Assembly: GCA_921293015.1 (NCBI GenBank)
Contig: OV121084.1
Location: forward strand, 23,502,960 to 23,566,959
DNA: 64,000 bases
Origin: Phorcus lineatus
Lineage: Eukaryota > Mollusca > Gastropoda > Trochida > Trochidae
Direction of reading: 5' to 3'
The notes under the pieces were generated by a model. The model had not been told where the DNA came from. It made no database searches and saw only the letters and a list, made by a program, of their open reading frames with translations. This document shows positions 1-11,936 of this stretch, one piece after another. Position 1 is the stretch's first letter; every line of letters starts with the position of its first letter. The position numbers were made by a program, and so were the translations under genes.

Positions 1-985
1 TTGGTTAAGCACAAGACTTCAAGTTTTATATGACTAAAGGAGACTTTGTCTGCTCGTATGCCTGATAAAGTTTCAGTTGGGATCGTAGACGCTACGCCAT
101 TAGTCTGTTTGGTATATAGAGCAGATTTCGATGCAACAGTGTCTGATTCTGATACAAAACAGGAAACTCTTAGCATCCGAGTCTGAAAGTGACAAAGAGC
201 GGCACAGAAGTCCATCCTTGGCACTGAAACCAGCTATTCAGCTCATAGATCAATACACGCAAGAATCGATGCAGTAAACGCTTCTTACAGGAATATGGCT
301 TGATTTTACAATTATCTTTTATCATGTAATCTGCAGAAACGTCCTTAGCAGAAATGAATGAAAAATTGTTCATCAGTGTTTTATCAGCGTATTGGCATAG
401 AAAACTCATTTTTATTTCATACATAAATCATCTGGAATATTCTTTATGTTTAATTTGTGAGTTGATTATATTAACTTTTGAGGAATTAGAGAAATTTGTT
501 TACAAAACATGAATCATAACCAAGTGTCAGATTGTATGATACAAATTTTTTCACATGGTTTGTACTTCAAACCCAATATTTTAAAATTTAGATTGGATTT
601 ATATTTTTGAACAGCGCTTTTAATAATATGACTTATTTAATTCTGTATCGAGAAAGAAATTCTCTTTTAATTTTGTGAGAGTTTGATAGCCGCATGTATC
701 ATGAGCCTGGATTAAGGGGAAAATATCAACGTATCTATTTATTTGTTGAAATTTCCTCATTTGCGCTAAATAAATATTATCTTAAGTGAGGTAGATTACT
801 TGTATATTTTGAAAGATATCTTTTTGTGGGGAAAACTTTCGACATTTCGCATATTTGTCAGTTAAGCTGTTGAAAGGTATCATTTCATTTAGGTATTTTT
901 TTTATATTGGTGTCATTAATAACCTATCGAAGTAACAGTGACAGTTCGAGTACATGATATGAGACAGACTTTGTTACAATATTGT
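1..985 (-). repeat. Duplicated segment, copy 1, with terminal-exon-like sequence
   Basis: This segment is homologous over most of its length to 13990-14600, with the outer part continuing at about 17000-17340; part of it matches 14640-14970. On the minus strand it carries a pyrimidine-rich tract ending in TTTTGTATCAG (about 150-165), which looks like a 3' splice site. A short reading frame related to the two other copies follows (core SALYTKQTNG against SAPYTKQTDGEA). The shared frame suggests an old coding terminal exon, now decayed. The segment stops where the inverted-repeat element at 985 begins, and matching sequence appears to resume beyond 4576. The parent gene is not recognised. Confidence 0.5.
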
Positions 986-3900
986 TATTATAGACCATGG
1001 GCCGAAGGTTTTTATTGTTCGTTTGAGGCCCAAGTTTTTGGTGAAGGGGAAAACTTCACCTCATAGTATAGAAAAGGGTTATTCTTCACAGAATATCCAA
1101 TGTTGCACCTAGAATACTTGTTCGTTAATTAATAAACACTAATTAAAGTCTCTGCTAAAAGTGCAATTTTTTAACCAATCAGACAGCAGCTAGGCCACTC
1201 TGCCCTGATAACAAAGATGGCCGCGCCCATGAAAGGTTGTGTGTTGTCATAATTACGAGTCTGCACATGAGAGAACTGTAGCAATATAACATGTTTCTTT
1301 GGGGACAGTACTTATGAGTATATTAAACACTAGTAATCTATGGATTGATTTCACAGATATATTGATTTATTTCATTAAGAATTCTGAAATACAGGTTATG
1401 ATACTCGTCGAGCAAGTCATCGTGTTTAACAAACATAAACAAGGTAATAATATAAAGTAAAGTTTAAGCTGTTCAGCTGAGAGATTCAGTAGATTAATAA
1501 GGAGTATATTATATTACACACATATATGTTTTATAACAGTAAATGAAAAAATGTAGTTCTTTTGAAAAACGTGAAGATAAGTATATTACCGTTAGTCAAA
1601 GTGACGAAATTACATTTTCTAAATCCTTAGTATTTAGTTCAACTAATAATTATAGAAAAGTTAACATTTTAGTAAGCAGTACAGATAGATTTTCAAATAT
1701 TTCCACAAAGAGCAAAGGATACAATGAATTATTTGATGACTATTTAATAGACTTTATGTTGAAAAAAAAATAAACATGTTTTTATTTTCTGTGTTTCATT
1801 TTCTTACATGACTGTTCAAAGTTGAAATTATGCTACACCTGAGCAGTGCATTATAGATAAGGGGCAAACACAATAAAACAAAGAAGTCTGATCTGAAATA
1901 AAAATTTGGAATCTGAAATTTATGCGGAAAGGTTTAATTGTGTCGAAGAAAATAAACAGGTCTGGACCCCTGTAAAAATCTCTCAACCAGTTGTTGAATA
2001 ATAACAAAACTTGTATTTGAATGTCGTGAGTTAACTCACTATAAATCTATAACATGAAAGTACATTTACATTTTATTCAGTATAGAGGCCAAAAGCCTTT
2101 AATACAAACTAAATTTCCAATGTTTTTACAATCGCACATAAAAGGTTACAGGCTTTATGCATTTACAATTTTAACTCTAGTTTTATTAATACATTTAAGG
2201 AATTTACATACATTTAAGATAAGGAGATATTGATAATGTAAGATAGCTTTCCACTTGTAGTAATGTGTTAAATTGTTAATGAGCAAATGAATCTGAAATA
2301 TTATGAATGCTGGCAGACCATGATTGTTTCAGATTATCAGAAAGTCTAAGTTTAAACTGTTTCATAAAAGCCTTGCTATCCCCAACATCTTGTGAGAGCC
2401 ATACAAATCCAAAACCATATTGATATAAGATATTCTTTATGTATATAACCCAAGTGGACCTACCCGAATCATCAAGAGATTTTAACATATTATAACCCTG
2501 AAATGGAAGTCTTTTTGGATCTAGTTGAATTAACCTACACCAATATTTGACCGCTCTAGACATATATTAAACTGTAATGGAAGCCGACCACATTCTCCTA
2601 AAACAATACTGCTATCCCCATTTCTACCAACTCTTAGGAGCTGCCTACAAACTTTAATCTGGAGGCTTTCAATAACTTTACAATAAGATGTTCTCCAGAC
2701 TTCAGATCCATAACACAAAATAGGCAGAATAATAGAATCAAACAGTTTAAATAGATCATTAGGCAACAAAGTTCCAAAAGTTCTTTGAAAAGAATAGATA
2801 GAGATAAGTGCTTAATTACCTTGGGAAGTCAGACAGTTAGCCTTAGTCCATGAAAGTCCAGGAGTGAAAACTATACCAAATTACCTATAGGATGATACAA
2901 CCTCAATCTGTTTCCCTTCGAAGAACCATTTTTGATAATGCCAAAAATACATTTAAGTAAGATATAAGAACAAAGGAAGAATTAAGGATATAAACGAGTC
3001 TAACTTGTTTCCTTGCAAACAAATGAATTTGAACCAGATTATATTAAGGCTGTTTTCATAAGATAGATATAGAAATCATTCTAATTTTCTGCTTACGCTC
3101 TGAAACCTTATCAACTACCCCTGCCACAAATCACAGCTTATCAAATCAAATCTAAGAAGGTGATGTAACATTCTTCATAAGGAATGTATGGTTTCCTGTT
3201 AAGAGCACAAACCCAAACAGTTCAATTGAACAAGAACTCCTTTTTAAAGGTATTGAAAGTTAAGTTTTAAAAAGAAATCATGATTGGCGTTAACTGGAAT
3301 AAAACCGTCCCTATGATTTGATCAGGCTTATTGAGTCACAGGCTTGATGATGTCAAAGCATTGTGATGGCGTTTAAGTTGATGTTTATATCTTGTGCCAA
3401 AATCTACTGTCAATATATCATATAAAAAATATTCCACTTGATAACACATACACTTAAAATGAAAATAGGTGCTAGTCACTTGAATGTCATTTGAGAGGCA
3501 GAGCCAGCATGTAAAATGTTCAAGAATACTTGTCACCTTTCCAATATAAGAATTATTGAATTAACCATTGTGTATTAAATTTTAACCAAGCAGTAAAATT
3601 TGATAGATGAAACAAAAGATTTTTCTCTACTAGAAAGGCAAAATTTTGAATTAGACTTTAAGATAATGAAGTAAAAAAGGGGTGGATGGGTGTCAAGGGG
3701 ATACTGTTTCAAATTGTCATACTGCACATCCCGCAGAGTCAGAACATTGAAAGAAATAATCACTGACAGAAATAATTTTCTTTTTTAAGCTCCATAAGAA
3801 TACAAACAAAATAAAACGATTTTGGTTCTAGAAACATTTGAAAATATTGTTTAATAGCTATATCAATAATATCAATAAGAAAATTGAACAAAAAATATCT

Positions 3901-4576
3901 GCCCTCAAAGACCTTTATACAATTTGGATCTTGACAAGTCCAAAATACAATAATGTGAGGGATTTTAGGGACTAAAGAGCTAAAAAAAAATGTATACCGA
4001 ACAAATTTTAAAAAATAATATTGATATTTTTCAATGAATAATGAATTTTAAAAGATATTAACAGAGGAAAAAGTTTGTATTTAATAGCAATCAAATAAAA
4101 ATTAAAAGATCATAGAAAAATTTGTCAAGAAAAAGTGCACATTAATGGTACATATTTCTTAATAACACCTCAGGAAATGGATGTAGTCATAAAATTTCCA
4201 GTTCTTCATGGTTTGAAAACATCAAATTTGTACACTATGTATTTGAGTTTGGCTGAGAAGTTCATATTAATATTCTGTGATACATTAAATGAAATTGATT
4301 TAGAAAAAAATTATTAGTTTCTATACTTTGAAAACTATTTTCGAAAAACTAGTTTTTCAATGGTAATGTTTGTTTAATAGGATACTGCTGAGTCATCACT
4401 TTAACATGCCCTCATATCATAACAAACAAGTATCTGATGTGCAACATTGCATTTTTTGAAGCAGTAAACAACCAGGCTCAAATTAATGTATTGTTTCTGC
4501 CTTCACCAAAAACTTGGACCTAAAGTCACTTTAGAGACAAGATACAGCTTTCGGCCCATGGCCTATTACAACATAT
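985..4576. mobile_element. 3.6-kb element with long terminal inverted repeats
   Basis: The sequence at about 985-1130 recurs inverted at about 4421-4576. Shared blocks in order are CCATGGGCCGAA, CCAAGTTTTTGGTGAAGG, CAATGTTGCAC and ATACTTGT, so the inverted repeats run to about 145-155 bp with indels. The interior has no recognisable transposase; it contains a minus-strand LINE fragment and AT-rich sequence. A 76-codon frame at 1543-1773 resembles nothing I know. The flanks on both sides resemble neighbouring parts of 17200-17400, which may be the unoccupied paralogous site. Most likely a non-autonomous DNA transposon, superfamily undetermined because no target duplication could be fixed. Confidence 0.6.
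2060..2965 (-). pseudogene. LINE reverse-transcriptase 3' fragment
   Basis: Read on the minus strand, the fragment covers the part of a non-LTR retrotransposon ORF2 after the catalytic centre. It includes a thumb-like block (FDSIILPILCYGSEVW), the CRQLLRVG and GECGRLPL blocks, and the YQYGFGFVWLSQDVGD block. Each has a counterpart in the plus-strand copy at 22.0-23.3 kb (ITPILTYGAEIWGWEE, YGECGRYPLY, FRYGFGFVWISQAVGD). The reading frame is broken into at least three pieces. The 3' end near 2065-2110 shares the CTTTTGGCC(T/C)..T block with the other copy. It is 5'-truncated and sits inside the inverted-repeat element. Jockey/CR1-type clade is likely, exact clade unknown. Confidence 0.8.
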
Positions 4577-5650
4577 TCGGGTTTATAATTTTTATAGGAT
4601 GTGACGTCGCGTCTTTAAAATTGATTTGCCACAGTTCGACTTTGAAGTCGCGTTTTAGATTATCCAATGTTGGGTAATCCACCTATATAAAGATGTGGAT
4701 TTTCATTGTTTTCTTTGACTTTCTGACTTCAGTTATAAACTGAATATTTTTTACATGTCGATTAAATGTTTCCTACGCCTGAATATCAGTATATTCTTTG
4801 CCCATACTCAGAAAATATTATTTTTTGCAACCATTTGGTAAACATAGTTTGACATGGAGTCTCATATAATATCCTCTGTGCATTATATAACACATAATAT
4901 TGCTTAAGATATTATTGTTATTAAATCATTATACAGGTAATAATGTGACTTTTACATGTGACTAATATTGTAAATTACAAATATTACTGGATTATAGGCA
5001 GGAGAGTGATCACCAATCTCTATGGAGAGGGTAGTTGAGAGATGCATCGTCGATGATGTTCCAAAACCATAATATTCAATGTGTGTCCATTATCATCCTA
5101 GTTTGGGGCAAACAGTTTTCAATCTGTGAGGAGATCCAGACACTCCTCACGGTGCAATAAGAGAAACGATTCCAGGACTAAAAGATTTGAGAGAGCAGTT
5201 AATAGATGGTTCCCGTGAGGTTAAAGAAGTTAGCGGTTCATTCATCTAGATGGTATTGGTATTGATTGACCTTGTCCTGTTGTTGAAGGTACGATTACTT
5301 CCAGCATAAGCAAATAAACATATTTCAGAGAGGAAATCTTCCAACATGCCTCAAATGAATTATAATCTTTTCGGATATATATTTTAGTGATGGGGGAAGG
5401 AATGATTTTTGTATGATGTTTGTTTATAACTGTTTTTAGTAGCGTAAGTTTTCGAAAAAAAACAAAGAATGCAGATCGTAAGATCAGCTGCATGTAACGG
5501 TATAGTTAAATTTTGTTTCATAAACTGTAAATATTTAAAAAGCACTTTAAATTTAAGCACCATGTTTGTCTTTTAAAAAAGGCAGTTCTAACTTACTCTT
5601 TAACAGAACATTGGTTCCTAAACTGAGAGGTTTTTCTAATCATTGAAAAG
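4577..5650. other. Unassigned AT-rich sequence
   Basis: No coding exon, RNA gene or repeat is recognised here. The first part resembles the sequence after 17330 at low identity. Open frames are short and without domain character. Confidence 0.4.
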
Positions 5651-5654
5651 GTAA

Positions 5655-5847
5655 ACTGGTTGCCTGGACACTGAACCAAATGAACATAAAGTGGAAATAT
5701 CTGAAAAGGATTCTGAAGATCCATTTCATTTAGCTATACTCTATGTACTAAATTGGTTGCCTTGACACTGAACCAAATGAACATAAGTGGAATTATCTGA
5801 AAAGGATTCTGAAGATCCATTTCATGTAGCTATACGCTATGTACTAA
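5655..5847. repeat. Tandem duplication, 97-bp unit, two copies
   Basis: Two adjacent copies start at 5655 and 5751 (GGTTGCC..GACACTGAACC) and end in CTATGTACTAA. They differ by a few substitutions and small indels. Confidence 0.9.
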
Positions 5848-6287
5848 CAGCACTATACATGCATTTAGTGGTAGCGTTCACATCTAAACAAATAATCGCA
5901 GGCTACAACCATTTGTTCAACCTAGTTTGTTAACGGGTGTTTACCGAATACTTCTCTATTTATTTACAACATCAGTTCGTTTAGTGTCAAAAAGGTTTTC
6001 ATACCAACGATTAATACTCGGTGTCAACATTGCCGAAAACTGTCTCTCACTACTCATATTGGGGACAAACTGAGAGCTTCAGATTTAGAGACAAGACAAA
6101 AGCCATTCAAGCTGAAACAGTGAAGTGACATTTTGATTAGTTTGTAGTGGTATACCACATCCATTCATTTCACCTAACAAGTAGCAAATACTTAACTAAC
6201 TTGATTAAAAGTTCACACCGAGATCATCCTTTACACTGGCACAAAATGGATGCTTCTTACAGCACCATCTATCGCGTGTTCATCCTT

Positions 6288-7579
6288 GATATTGGTATTG
6301 GTATTGGTAATGGTATTGGTATTGATATTGGTATTGATATTGGTAATGATATTGGTATTGATATTGGTATTGGTATTGGTATTGGTATTGGTAATGATAT
6401 TGGTATTGATATTGGTATTGGTATTGATATTGATATTGATATTGGTATTGATATTGTTATTGGTATTGGTATTGGTATTGGTATTGATATTGATATTGAT
6501 ATTGTTATTGGTATTGGTATTGGTATTGATATTGATATTGATATTGATATTCGTATTGGTATTGGTATTGGTATTGGTATTGGTATTGATATTGATATTG
6601 ATATTGATATTCGTATTGGTATTGGTATTGATATTGATATTGATATTGATATTGATATTGGTATTGATATTGGTATTGATATTGGTATTGGTATTGATAT
6701 TGGTATTGATATTGGTATTGGTATTGATATTGATATTGGTATTGATATTGGTATTGGTATTGGTATTGTTATTGGTATTGGTATTGGTATTGATATTGCT
6801 ATTGGTATTGATATTGGTATTGATATTGTTATTGGTATTGGTAATGATATTGGTATTGATATTGGTATTGGTATTGATATTGATATTGGTATTGATATTG
6901 GTAATGATATTGGTATTGGTATTGGTATTGATATTGATATTGATATTGGTATTGGTATTGGTATTGGTATTGATATTGGTACTGATATTCGTATAAGTAT
7001 TGGTATTGATATTGGTATTGTTATTGGTATTGGTAATGATATTGGTATTGGTATTGGTATTGATATTGATATTGATATTGATATTCGTATTGGTATTGGT
7101 ATTGATATTGGTATTGGTATTGGTATTGGTATTGGTAATGATATTGATATTGGTATTGGTATTGATATTGATATTGATATTGGTATTGGTATTGGTATTG
7201 GTATTGGTATTGGTACTGATATTCGTATAAGTATTGGTATTGATATTGGTATTGTTATTGTTATTGGTATTGGTAATGATATTGATATTGGTATTGGTAT
7301 TGATATTGATATTGATATTCGTATTGGTATTGGTATTGATATTGGTATTGGTATTGGTATTGGTAATGATATTGATATTGGTATTGGTATTGATATTGAT
7401 ATTGATATTCGTATTGGTATTGGTATTGGTATTGGTACTGATATTCGTATAAGTATTGGTATTGATATTGGTATTGTTATTGGTATTGGTATTAATATTG
7501 GTTTTGATATTGGTATTAGTATTAATAATAGTATTGATATTGGTATTGGTATTGGTATTGATATTGGTATTGATATTAG
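6288..7579. repeat. Hexanucleotide satellite, about 215 units of GRTATT
   Basis: An unbroken array of 6-bp units, mostly GGTATT and GATATT, with rarer GTTATT, GCTATT, CGTATT, GGTAAT and GGTACT. Stops are absent in two plus-strand and at least two minus-strand frames, producing long low-complexity frames (Gly/Asp-Ile, Leu/Val-Ile, Asn-Thr, Ile-Pro/Ser). These are a by-product of the unit length and not evidence of a protein. A distinctive variant block beginning GGTACTGATATTCG recurs at 6978, 7212 and 7434, that is 234 and 222 bp apart, both multiples of six. This shows that the right half grew by duplication of ~230-bp blocks. Confidence 0.95.
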
Positions 7580-7599
7580 TCGCCAGTAAAATGGTCTCC

Positions 7600-8898
7600 A
7601 TTGATGTGTTGTCATTTTCAAAACTTCAAAAGTGTGATTTAACTATGACTTACGTCCGAAGAAAAATCTTTGAAGTTTGTTGATTAGTTGGTCTGGCTTT
7701 ATACTGCCTCAATATATTGTTTCAAATGTTTTTGATAAACGTCATTTAAAGTTTTGCGTGACTAATTATTTGTAACTTTGTGTATTGAGATGATATTGCT
7801 CATTGCCATCACACACATATCTGTCATGTTAAAAAATATCTTGTTTTATCATCTCTTGAAGGTAAATGTACAGACTAATGATTGTTAGTAAAACACAATG
7901 TATATCTGTCTTTTTATATCAAGAATGAATAACATGTTATAAAAAATGGTGTAAGGAAGGTGTAGATCAAATGATTACAAAATCGCAATGTTGAAAAGTC
8001 TCTCTTTCTGCAACAACGATTATTTCAATATACACAAAAACATTTATCATATCTATTTAGTAACTCCTTAAAAAATTATTTCCATAGAAGTTTATTCAGT
8101 ATTCAACTGAGTATAAAAAGGGGTTTTTGTACAGCATAGAAGGGATACATGGGTAGGAAATGAAATTCATCTTGTTTAATATTGAAATCAAATGTGTCAA
8201 ATACGAGTTATCGTTACGTTATCAACGTTATAGCGTTGCTGTAGAATATATAACGTATGGAACAAAAGCAAATGTACGTGCTTAGCCTGACTTAGGCTCC
8301 AGTTTTCATCTTGTAATTCTAATATATCATAGCATGCTTTCGGATGATGATGATCGTTCATACATGATAATTAAGAAATAGATGTCATAATGCGTTTGTT
8401 CACTGGCTTATAAACAGTGGTTGGAGTAAAAAAAACACTGTATGACATCTATTTCTACTAAATTCAAACTTTGGAATTTAAGGGAAGTTTTTCCTTTTGA
8501 ATTGAAAATTTCAATTATGCAAAAACAACTCATGTTACAGCAAAACAACTTATGTGAATTTTAGGTACCAGGCCTCAAGCTCCGCCCACATTCGTGCCGC
8601 TTCACTCTTGGGAGATCACTAACACGAAAGAGTTCATAGAAAAGATCAAGTATTGAATCATTTTAAAATTATAAACTGTTTCAATCAAACTTCAAAGTCA
8701 TTTTATGTTGTTTAGTCTTATCTCAGCACTTTCAAAACCATATTTGTGAAAACATCATGGAATAATAGCTTCATCATTGAGCAATAATACACTGATAAAT
8801 CAGTCCTGACATTCATGTGACCATGTCTCGTCCAATCAGAAGGTAGCATTTGAAGTAGCCTTAAAAACACGCCGTATATACTTTGTAAACTACAATTT
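7600..8898. other. Unassigned sequence with one small hairpin
   Basis: Nothing coding is recognised. A 16-bp perfect inverted repeat (GAAATAGATGTCATA and its complement) lies at 8373-8389 and 8441-8457, with CACTG/CAGTG pairs in the loop. Confidence 0.5.
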
Positions 8899-9216
8899 AG
8901 GGTTTATTGGAGGTGAGGTGAGGTGAGTTGGGGTTTAACGCCGCTTTCAAGATTATTTCACTTATATCGCGGCTGCTAGTATTATTGCAGGGAGAAAGCC
9001 CGCAACACTATAGTGGCTATGCATTGCGGTGAAACCTGCGAGCATCGGCTGGAACTAGCGAACCATGGGTGGTACTGCGCTGAATTTCAGTATAGCATTG
9101 CACCCAAACCTGACTGCGTGTAGAACAGTTCTCTACTGCAGACAAAGTTGCCGAGCCCCTGGCGGGATTCGAACCACGGACCTCCTGATCCGAAGCCGAA
9201 CGCAGGGTTTATTGGA
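8899..9216 (-). mobile_element. tRNA-derived SINE with 13-bp target duplication
   Basis: The SINE body runs 8912-9203 and is read on the minus strand. The B box of the tRNA-like promoter is at 9161-9175 (complement GGTTCGAATCCCGCC) near its 5' end. The 3' part contains GTTTAACGCCGC and finishes in a GGTGAG-type tandem tail at 8911-8928. The 13-bp sequence AGGGTTTATTGGA occurs exactly at 8899-8911 and at 9204-9216, an intact target-site duplication that fixes both ends. The central core resembles the conserved core of metazoan-wide SINE superfamilies seen in molluscs. The perfect duplication suggests a relatively young insertion. Confidence 0.9.
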
Positions 9217-9339
9217 ATGTATAGTGATATAGACATGTGACCGGTCCAATCAGAAGGAAACATAACGCTTAAGTTTCAAAGTATGAATTTATTTTGCAAT
9301 AAAATGTACATAGATTTACAAAAAGCCAGATAAGTAATC

Positions 9340-10870
9340 CTTTATTATAATAATCATTTATTGGGAAGATATTAAATTGATTAATTTGTACAATCGAAAT
9401 AGTGAGATAAAAGGGGAAATTACAATGGAAAAAGGCAATGTTTAAACAACAGTGATCACGGGCACCCTCAGCCAAGACGTATTTCAGAAAGTCCTATCGT
9501 AGACATTCACCAGAAATGCATCTCTCAACAATTTCAACCAACTCCAGCAACGTACAGTAAATTCCTCATCCAGTCTTGGTCGAGCCGCCATCAGTCGAAA
9601 ACCGTCAGATCAATGACATTGTGTTTAACACGTTAAATTACATCAACTGTCAATCTTCTGTGAAATTTCATGACACTCCTGTGCTCACGAGGTTCAGTTT
9701 ACTACAACACCGCTCAATTTCAGCTATCGTTTGAGCAAAGTAGGTAAATGTTGTATTAGCAACTCTCCATCTTCTATATATATACACATTTTTGGACTCG
9801 GCCGAATGATAAGCTATGATGATGTTGATTTATTTACAAACATTCCAGGATGTAAAGCGCTTGGCATCCTCCGTGCTAAATTAGAAAGTTGTATTGATAC
9901 TCTTGACCCTAAACTCCGCATAGATAGTATGATCACCTTGGTATCCAGCTGTTTCCAGACATCATACTTCATATGGCAGAACAACATCTAACAGCGGATT
10001 CATGGGTTTTTTATGGGATCACCAATCTGAAATATTGTCTCTGTCTACAAGAAAAACTACTCAAACTGACCAGTATATTCACAATCTCTCCAACCACCAA
10101 CCATAATTAAACGTGCCATAGTCTCTATACCCTTACAAGCCTATCTGTGATCCCGCTCAACTAATGGCAGAAATCTCCCATCTCAAAACAACTTTCATCT
10201 CCCTCAAAGGCTACCCAAGACAACTGATAGAGCAAACCATCTCCGCCACTCTCCTTCAGCAGAATGTCCACCAAAACCTGAACCAGCCCCGATCCGGATC
10301 AACAACCCCTATCAAGGAGAAATCGGCCACATCTTCTTAAAAAAAACTACCAGCATTGATGTCAATTTCCACGCAGACAAAAACCCTGATACCACCTTTA
10401 TTAGAGAGGGGGAAGTGTTCAGGCAAACCAAATCCAAGAGATTGGACTACAATCACTTGTAATTGTGGCAACAGCTACATTGGTGAAACTTCAGATAAAT
10501 TGGACCTCAAATCTGCACTCTCATAACACATCGTTAACAATCCAAACCACTCAATTAACTGGCAAAACACCGAAATCCAGGCTTCAAACATCACATGAGT
10601 GGCGGAAAAGAAAACTCCTTGAATCAATCAACCTGAAACGATTAGCTCCCGAGTTTAATCGAGATCCGATGTTTACCCTAGTGCCTTGTGCATCACAAAG
10701 CAATAGAATTCCCCAACTCAAACTGCTGTTACCACTCTGCTATGTAAACATTGTCTTTTTCCATTGTAATTTACGTTTTCACCTCGCTATTTCGATTGTA
10801 CATATTGAATTATCTCACTGTCTTCCTAATATTGTAAATGCATAATTACTTTTATGGTTTCATGTATATC
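9340..10870 (+). pseudogene. Penelope-like retroelement remnant (RT plus GIY-YIG)
   Basis: Plus-strand frames show a Penelope-type reverse transcriptase. SYDDVDLFTNIPG (about 9810-9850) corresponds to the DVVSLFTNVP block, followed by the QTSYFIWQNNI and GFFMGSPI blocks. Next come EISHLKTTFISLKGYPRQL (about 10170-10220) and a PYQGEI linker. A GIY-YIG nuclease start (CNCGNSYIGET, about 10460-10490) leads to a WRKRKLLESI block near 10605. Stops and frame changes separate the blocks, so it is inactive. Before the frame, 9345-9478 is an inverted copy of the sequence at about 10680-10850; inverted or direct terminal copies are typical of Penelope elements. The 5' part of the RT is missing or unrecognisable. 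Confidence 0.85.
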
Positions 10871-11079
10871 TATCACCATCAGTCACCTGAAGGGCAAGAA
10901 ATAACCCCAAAAAAGTCATGAAAAATCAATTAAAGCACTTGTTATTCATAATATATTGCCTTTTGTAATCTGCAATAATATTTTACACTGAAACATTTAA
11001 AACGTACAAGTTCTTAAAATGTCACTAAGTATATCATATAGCAACACAGAAAACGTTTGAAAAGAAGCATTGGATTTTC

Positions 11080-11245
11080 TTAATTTGGCCCCATATTTCC
11101 TGCCGTACAGTAATATCGGGGCAATTTTACTATCAAATATCACTAATGCAACTTTCAAAGACAAATATGAACAATCCGTTAACCTTTTGAAATAGTGAAT
11201 GAACCTTCTTTGCTTGTAAAAAGGAGTCTTTCACACCTCTTGATC
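11080..11245 (-). pseudogene. Short LINE reverse-transcriptase scrap
   Basis: The minus strand encodes FDSKIAPILLYG, which matches the FDSIILPILCYG and ITPILTYGAEIW blocks of the LINE copies at 2.7 and 22.4 kb, with recognisable sequence about 40 codons before it. Too short to assign further. Confidence 0.6.
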
Positions 11246-11439
11246 CACATCACAATCGTAACAAAAACAATACAGTATTGTACAATTCAAAATATATATG
11301 GATAGTAAGGATAGCTATTCCTCCAATTTGAATAACATAAATACTTTTTCATCGTAGTGGCTTACGGCATTGCATTCAGGAAATAGACTAGAATCAACCA
11401 TCATTTTATAGTACATGAAACAAGTAGATTTACATACTT

Positions 11440-11540
11440 CAGGTCCAATCAGACTGTTTGATAAGCAGTATTGATAAACAGATTTCTTTACGGTACGCAC
11501 ATGTCTGATCCTGATGCAAAACAAAATAGGATAGAACGGT
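11440..11540 (-). repeat. Possible fourth, very degenerate copy of the duplicated exon
   Basis: On the minus strand a TTTTGCATCAG tract followed by GATCAGAC, and later TATCAAACAGTCTGAT, lines up with the acceptor and first codons of the copies at 14.1 and 14.8 kb. Stops and indels interrupt it. Confidence 0.3.
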
Positions 11541-11936
11541 AATTCCATTATTTGGATATGCCAGAGACAGCACAAATTTCTTCTTTGTCGCTTAATCTAA
11601 TCATTTAGTTTAGGAGATCAATAAACTCCTGCAAGGAACTAAAGGAAGAAGACAAAGCCTTTTACTTCTAGCCAGGTACATTTTGTAGTTGATGGGAACA
11701 TACAAAGAACGAAACGTCCAAACCTTCATTTCTCATTTCTATTGCCTTCATATGGATCCAGAGATTTGTTTGTAAATACAGCAGGACCAAATATGAATGT
11801 TTCTATGATTCATTAATACGAATCCAATTTTAGCTAATCTGTTTCTTAAATGTTGATCAAGATTAGACGAAATATAATGATTCTTTGTTGATAACCCTTA
11901 GAGGATTCGTTGTGCGGGTTTTGTTGTTGTATAGAG

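Noticed and set aside
1543..1773. 76-codon plus-strand frame inside the inverted-repeat element
   Set aside because: Too short and of low complexity at its end; no similarity to a transposase that I recognise.
6147..7601. Open frames of 450-480 codons on both strands
   Set aside because: They exist only because the hexamer satellite lacks stops in several frames; composition is a two- or three-residue alternation with no domain, splice or promoter support.
9161..9175. tRNA gene candidate
   Set aside because: The B box belongs to the SINE; no cloverleaf with acceptor and anticodon arms can be formed.
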